DNA of 64,000 nt, from NCBI RefSeq assembly GCF_030908215.1, contig NZ_JAVFJK010000012.1:71524-135523 (forward strand), given 5' to 3'. Shown piece by piece: positions 62,704 through 64,000 of the stretch; the first letter of the stretch is position 1; each line of letters begins with the position of its first letter. Under the pieces are notes generated by a model. The model was not told where the DNA came from, did not search any database, and worked only from the letters and a program-made list of their open reading frames with translations. The position numbers and the translations under genes were made by a program. Origin of the DNA: Sinomonas sp. ASV486. GTDB lineage: Bacteria; Actinomycetota; Actinomycetes; Actinomycetales; Micrococcaceae.

Positions 62704-63468
62704 ATGGTTGCCCGCCACGACCTCGTGACAGACGCCGAGACCCGCGCCGGGCTGCTCACGGTCCGGCGCGGCACGGCGTTCTTCGCCCGCAAGCTCAACG
62801 AGCTCGCCTACACCGACACGGACGAGCCGTCCCTGCTGCCGGGCTGGTCCCGCCGCCACGTCATCGCGCACGTGGGCTACAACGCCCGCGCCGTCGCCCG
62901 TCTCGTCGAGTGGGCCGCCACCGGGATCGAGACCCCGATGTACCCCTCGCCCGAGGCGCGGAACGAGGAGATCGAGTTCGGAGCGACTCTGCCCCCCACA
63001 GCGCTGCTCAACCTGTACGACCACTCCGCGATCCACCTCTCGGTCGAGTGGCGCGACCTCCCCGACGCCCGGTGGGGCGAGGAGGTCCGCACCGCCCAGG
63101 GCCGGACAGTGCCCGTGTCCGAGACCGTGTGGATGCGCACCCGCGAGGTATGGCTGCACGCGGTCGACCTGGACAACGGCGCCCGCTTCGCGGACATCCC
63201 CACTGGGGTGCTCCGCCGCCTGATCGGGGACATCTGGGGAGCGTGGGAGAAGCGCGCCGAGACCGCCGGGCTCGCCGTGCGCGTCCTCGGCGCCGAGGAC
63301 GGGCTCACCCTCGGCGACCCCGACGCGCCAGGGACCGTCGTGACCGGGCCGCTCGCCGCCGTCGCCCGCTGGGCCGCCGGCCGCGGCACCGAACCAGGCC
63401 AGCCGCTCACCGCGACGCGCGACGGCGCACTGCTCGCAGAGGTCCCCATGCCTCCTCGCTGGATCTGA
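62704..63468 (+). CDS. Mycothiol-dependent maleylpyruvate isomerase
   Basis: 254 residues, ATG one base past the hydrolase stop codon. DinB/MDMPI fold: N-terminal helices with LLPGWSRRHVIAHVGYNARAVARLVEWA (metal-binding His), HSAIHLSVEWRDLPDARW, RTREVWLHAVDLDNGARF, and a C-terminal SCP2-like MDMPI domain (VTGPLAAVARWAAGRG). Actinobacteria use mycothiol instead of glutathione to isomerise maleylpyruvate to fumarylpyruvate, so this gene completes the pathway. Confidence 0.93.
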   Translation: MVARHDLVTDAETRAGLLTVRRGTAFFARKLNELAYTDTDEPSLLPGWSRRHVIAHVGYNARAVARLVEWAATGIETPMYPSPEARNEEIEFGATLPPTALLNLYDHSAIHLSVEWRDLPDARWGEEVRTAQGRTVPVSETVWMRTREVWLHAVDLDNGARFADIPTGVLRRLIGDIWGAWEKRAETAGLAVRVLGAEDGLTLGDPDAPGTVVTGPLAAVARWAAGRGTEPGQPLTATRDGALLAEVPMPPRWI

Positions 63469-63606
63469 GCATCCGCGCTAGCGTTCACGGTGAGGCGCTC
63501 GTTCGAGGCTGAGCCTCCCTCCGCGCAGCCGCGGGCCGGCCACACGTGCGCCATGGGCGTGCTGCCTGGCGCACAGGCCTCACGGTTGCCATGGGAGGAT
63601 CGGGGG

Positions 63607-64000
63607 ATGACCTTGACTCCCCGCACGATTGCCGGAACGAACGTGGGCCCCGTCGGCTTCGGCTGGATGAACCTCAACCAGGCCTACGGCCCGCTTCCGT
63701 CCCGCGAGGACGCCGCCAAGCTCCTGCTCCACGCCTTGGACGAGGGCGTCACCCATTTCGACACCGCCACCATCTACGGCGCCACGGCCAACGAGATACT
63801 CCTCGGGGAGACGCTCGCGTCCCGCCGCGGGGAGTTCTTCCTCGCCTCCAAAGGCGGCATGTCCTCAGCAGAGGGGCGCCGCGTGATCGACGGCCGGCCC
63901 GAAACCCTCCGTGCGCACGTCGACGCCTCGCTGCGCCGGCTGCGGACGGACCGGATTGACCTGTACTACCTGCACCGGTGGGACCGGACCGTCCCCATCG
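63607..64000 (+). CDS. Aldo/keto reductase (3' truncated by window edge)
   Basis: 131 residues visible from ATG 63607. TIM-barrel AKR start: MTLTPRTIAGTNVGPVGFGW, then the catalytic Asp and Tyr in THFDTATIYGATANE, the Lys in FFLASKGGMSS, and the His in IDLYYLHRWDRT. Canonical AKR tetrad order. It uses NADPH to reduce an aldehyde or ketone. It begins 138 bases past the isomerase and may not belong to the gentisate operon. Confidence 0.9.
   Translation, partial: MTLTPRTIAGTNVGPVGFGWMNLNQAYGPLPSREDAAKLLLHALDEGVTHFDTATIYGATANEILLGETLASRRGEFFLASKGGMSSAEGRRVIDGRPETLRAHVDASLRRLRTDRIDLYYLHRWDRTVPI

Overview
The window is a high-GC chromosome segment spanning the replication origin of an actinobacterium. 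It is most likely a member of the Micrococcaceae (Arthrobacter/Sinomonas group). Evidence: very GC-rich codon use, many GTG starts, leaderless promoters, actinobacterial DnaA boxes (TTGTCCACA/TTATCCACA), a mycothiol-type maleylpyruvate isomerase, a DLW-39 small protein, a MurJ-linked pseudokinase, DciA, and the order rpmH-dnaA-dnaN-gnd-recF-dciA-gyrB-gyrA-DUF3566-tRNA-Ile-tRNA-Ala-ppiA. The genus is inferred, not proven.

Layout. 1-9 kb: the 3' end of a TetR-like regulator, helicase hrpB, a NarL-type two-component pair, a GT87 membrane mannosyltransferase-like protein, a secreted trypsin-like protease and an unknown small protein. 9-17 kb: a histidine phosphatase, CCA-adding enzyme, Nudix hydrolase, lipid II flippase murJ, its partner pseudokinase as a separate gene, then trxB-trxA behind a sigma-R-type promoter. 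17.1-23.4 kb: a 6.3 kb stretch with no intact gene, of visibly lower GC, holding six perfect parS sites, extra DnaA boxes and a decayed IS5-like transposase. It appears to be the chromosomal centromere. 23.4-29.1 kb: rpmH-rnpA-yidD-yidC-jag-rsmG-parA-parB, read leftward from the origin. 29.1-31.5 kb: dnaA and oriC. 31.5-46.3 kb: dnaN, gnd, recF, dciA, gyrB, gyrA, DUF3566, two tRNAs, DLW-39, a DMT transporter, a GT2 glycosyltransferase, an alanine-rich membrane protein, cyclophilin and a rhomboid protease.

46.3-64 kb is more variable: ArsR/SRPBCC, polysaccharide deacetylase, a pirin-GNAT fusion, GNAT enzymes, SDR, an MFS exporter, an ABC-2 exporter, a UDG-like protein with a repetitive N-terminus, an S4 protein, a quinone reductase, a gentisate pathway operon (dioxygenase, fumarylpyruvate hydrolase, maleylpyruvate isomerase) and the start of an aldo/keto reductase. 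Three intergenic spacers at 46.3, 47.5 and 50.1 kb carry the same arrangement of DnaA boxes plus a TACAG..TGTA core.

How it fits together: the origin initiates replication (DnaA, DnaN, gyrase, DciA, RecF), ParA/ParB act on the neighbouring parS cluster to segregate the new origins, and rpmH/rnpA/yidC supply translation, RNA processing and membrane insertion. The most unusual parts are the ORF-free centromere, the repeated DnaA-box cassettes, and a 21-bp minisatellite shared by two unrelated coding genes 56 kb apart.
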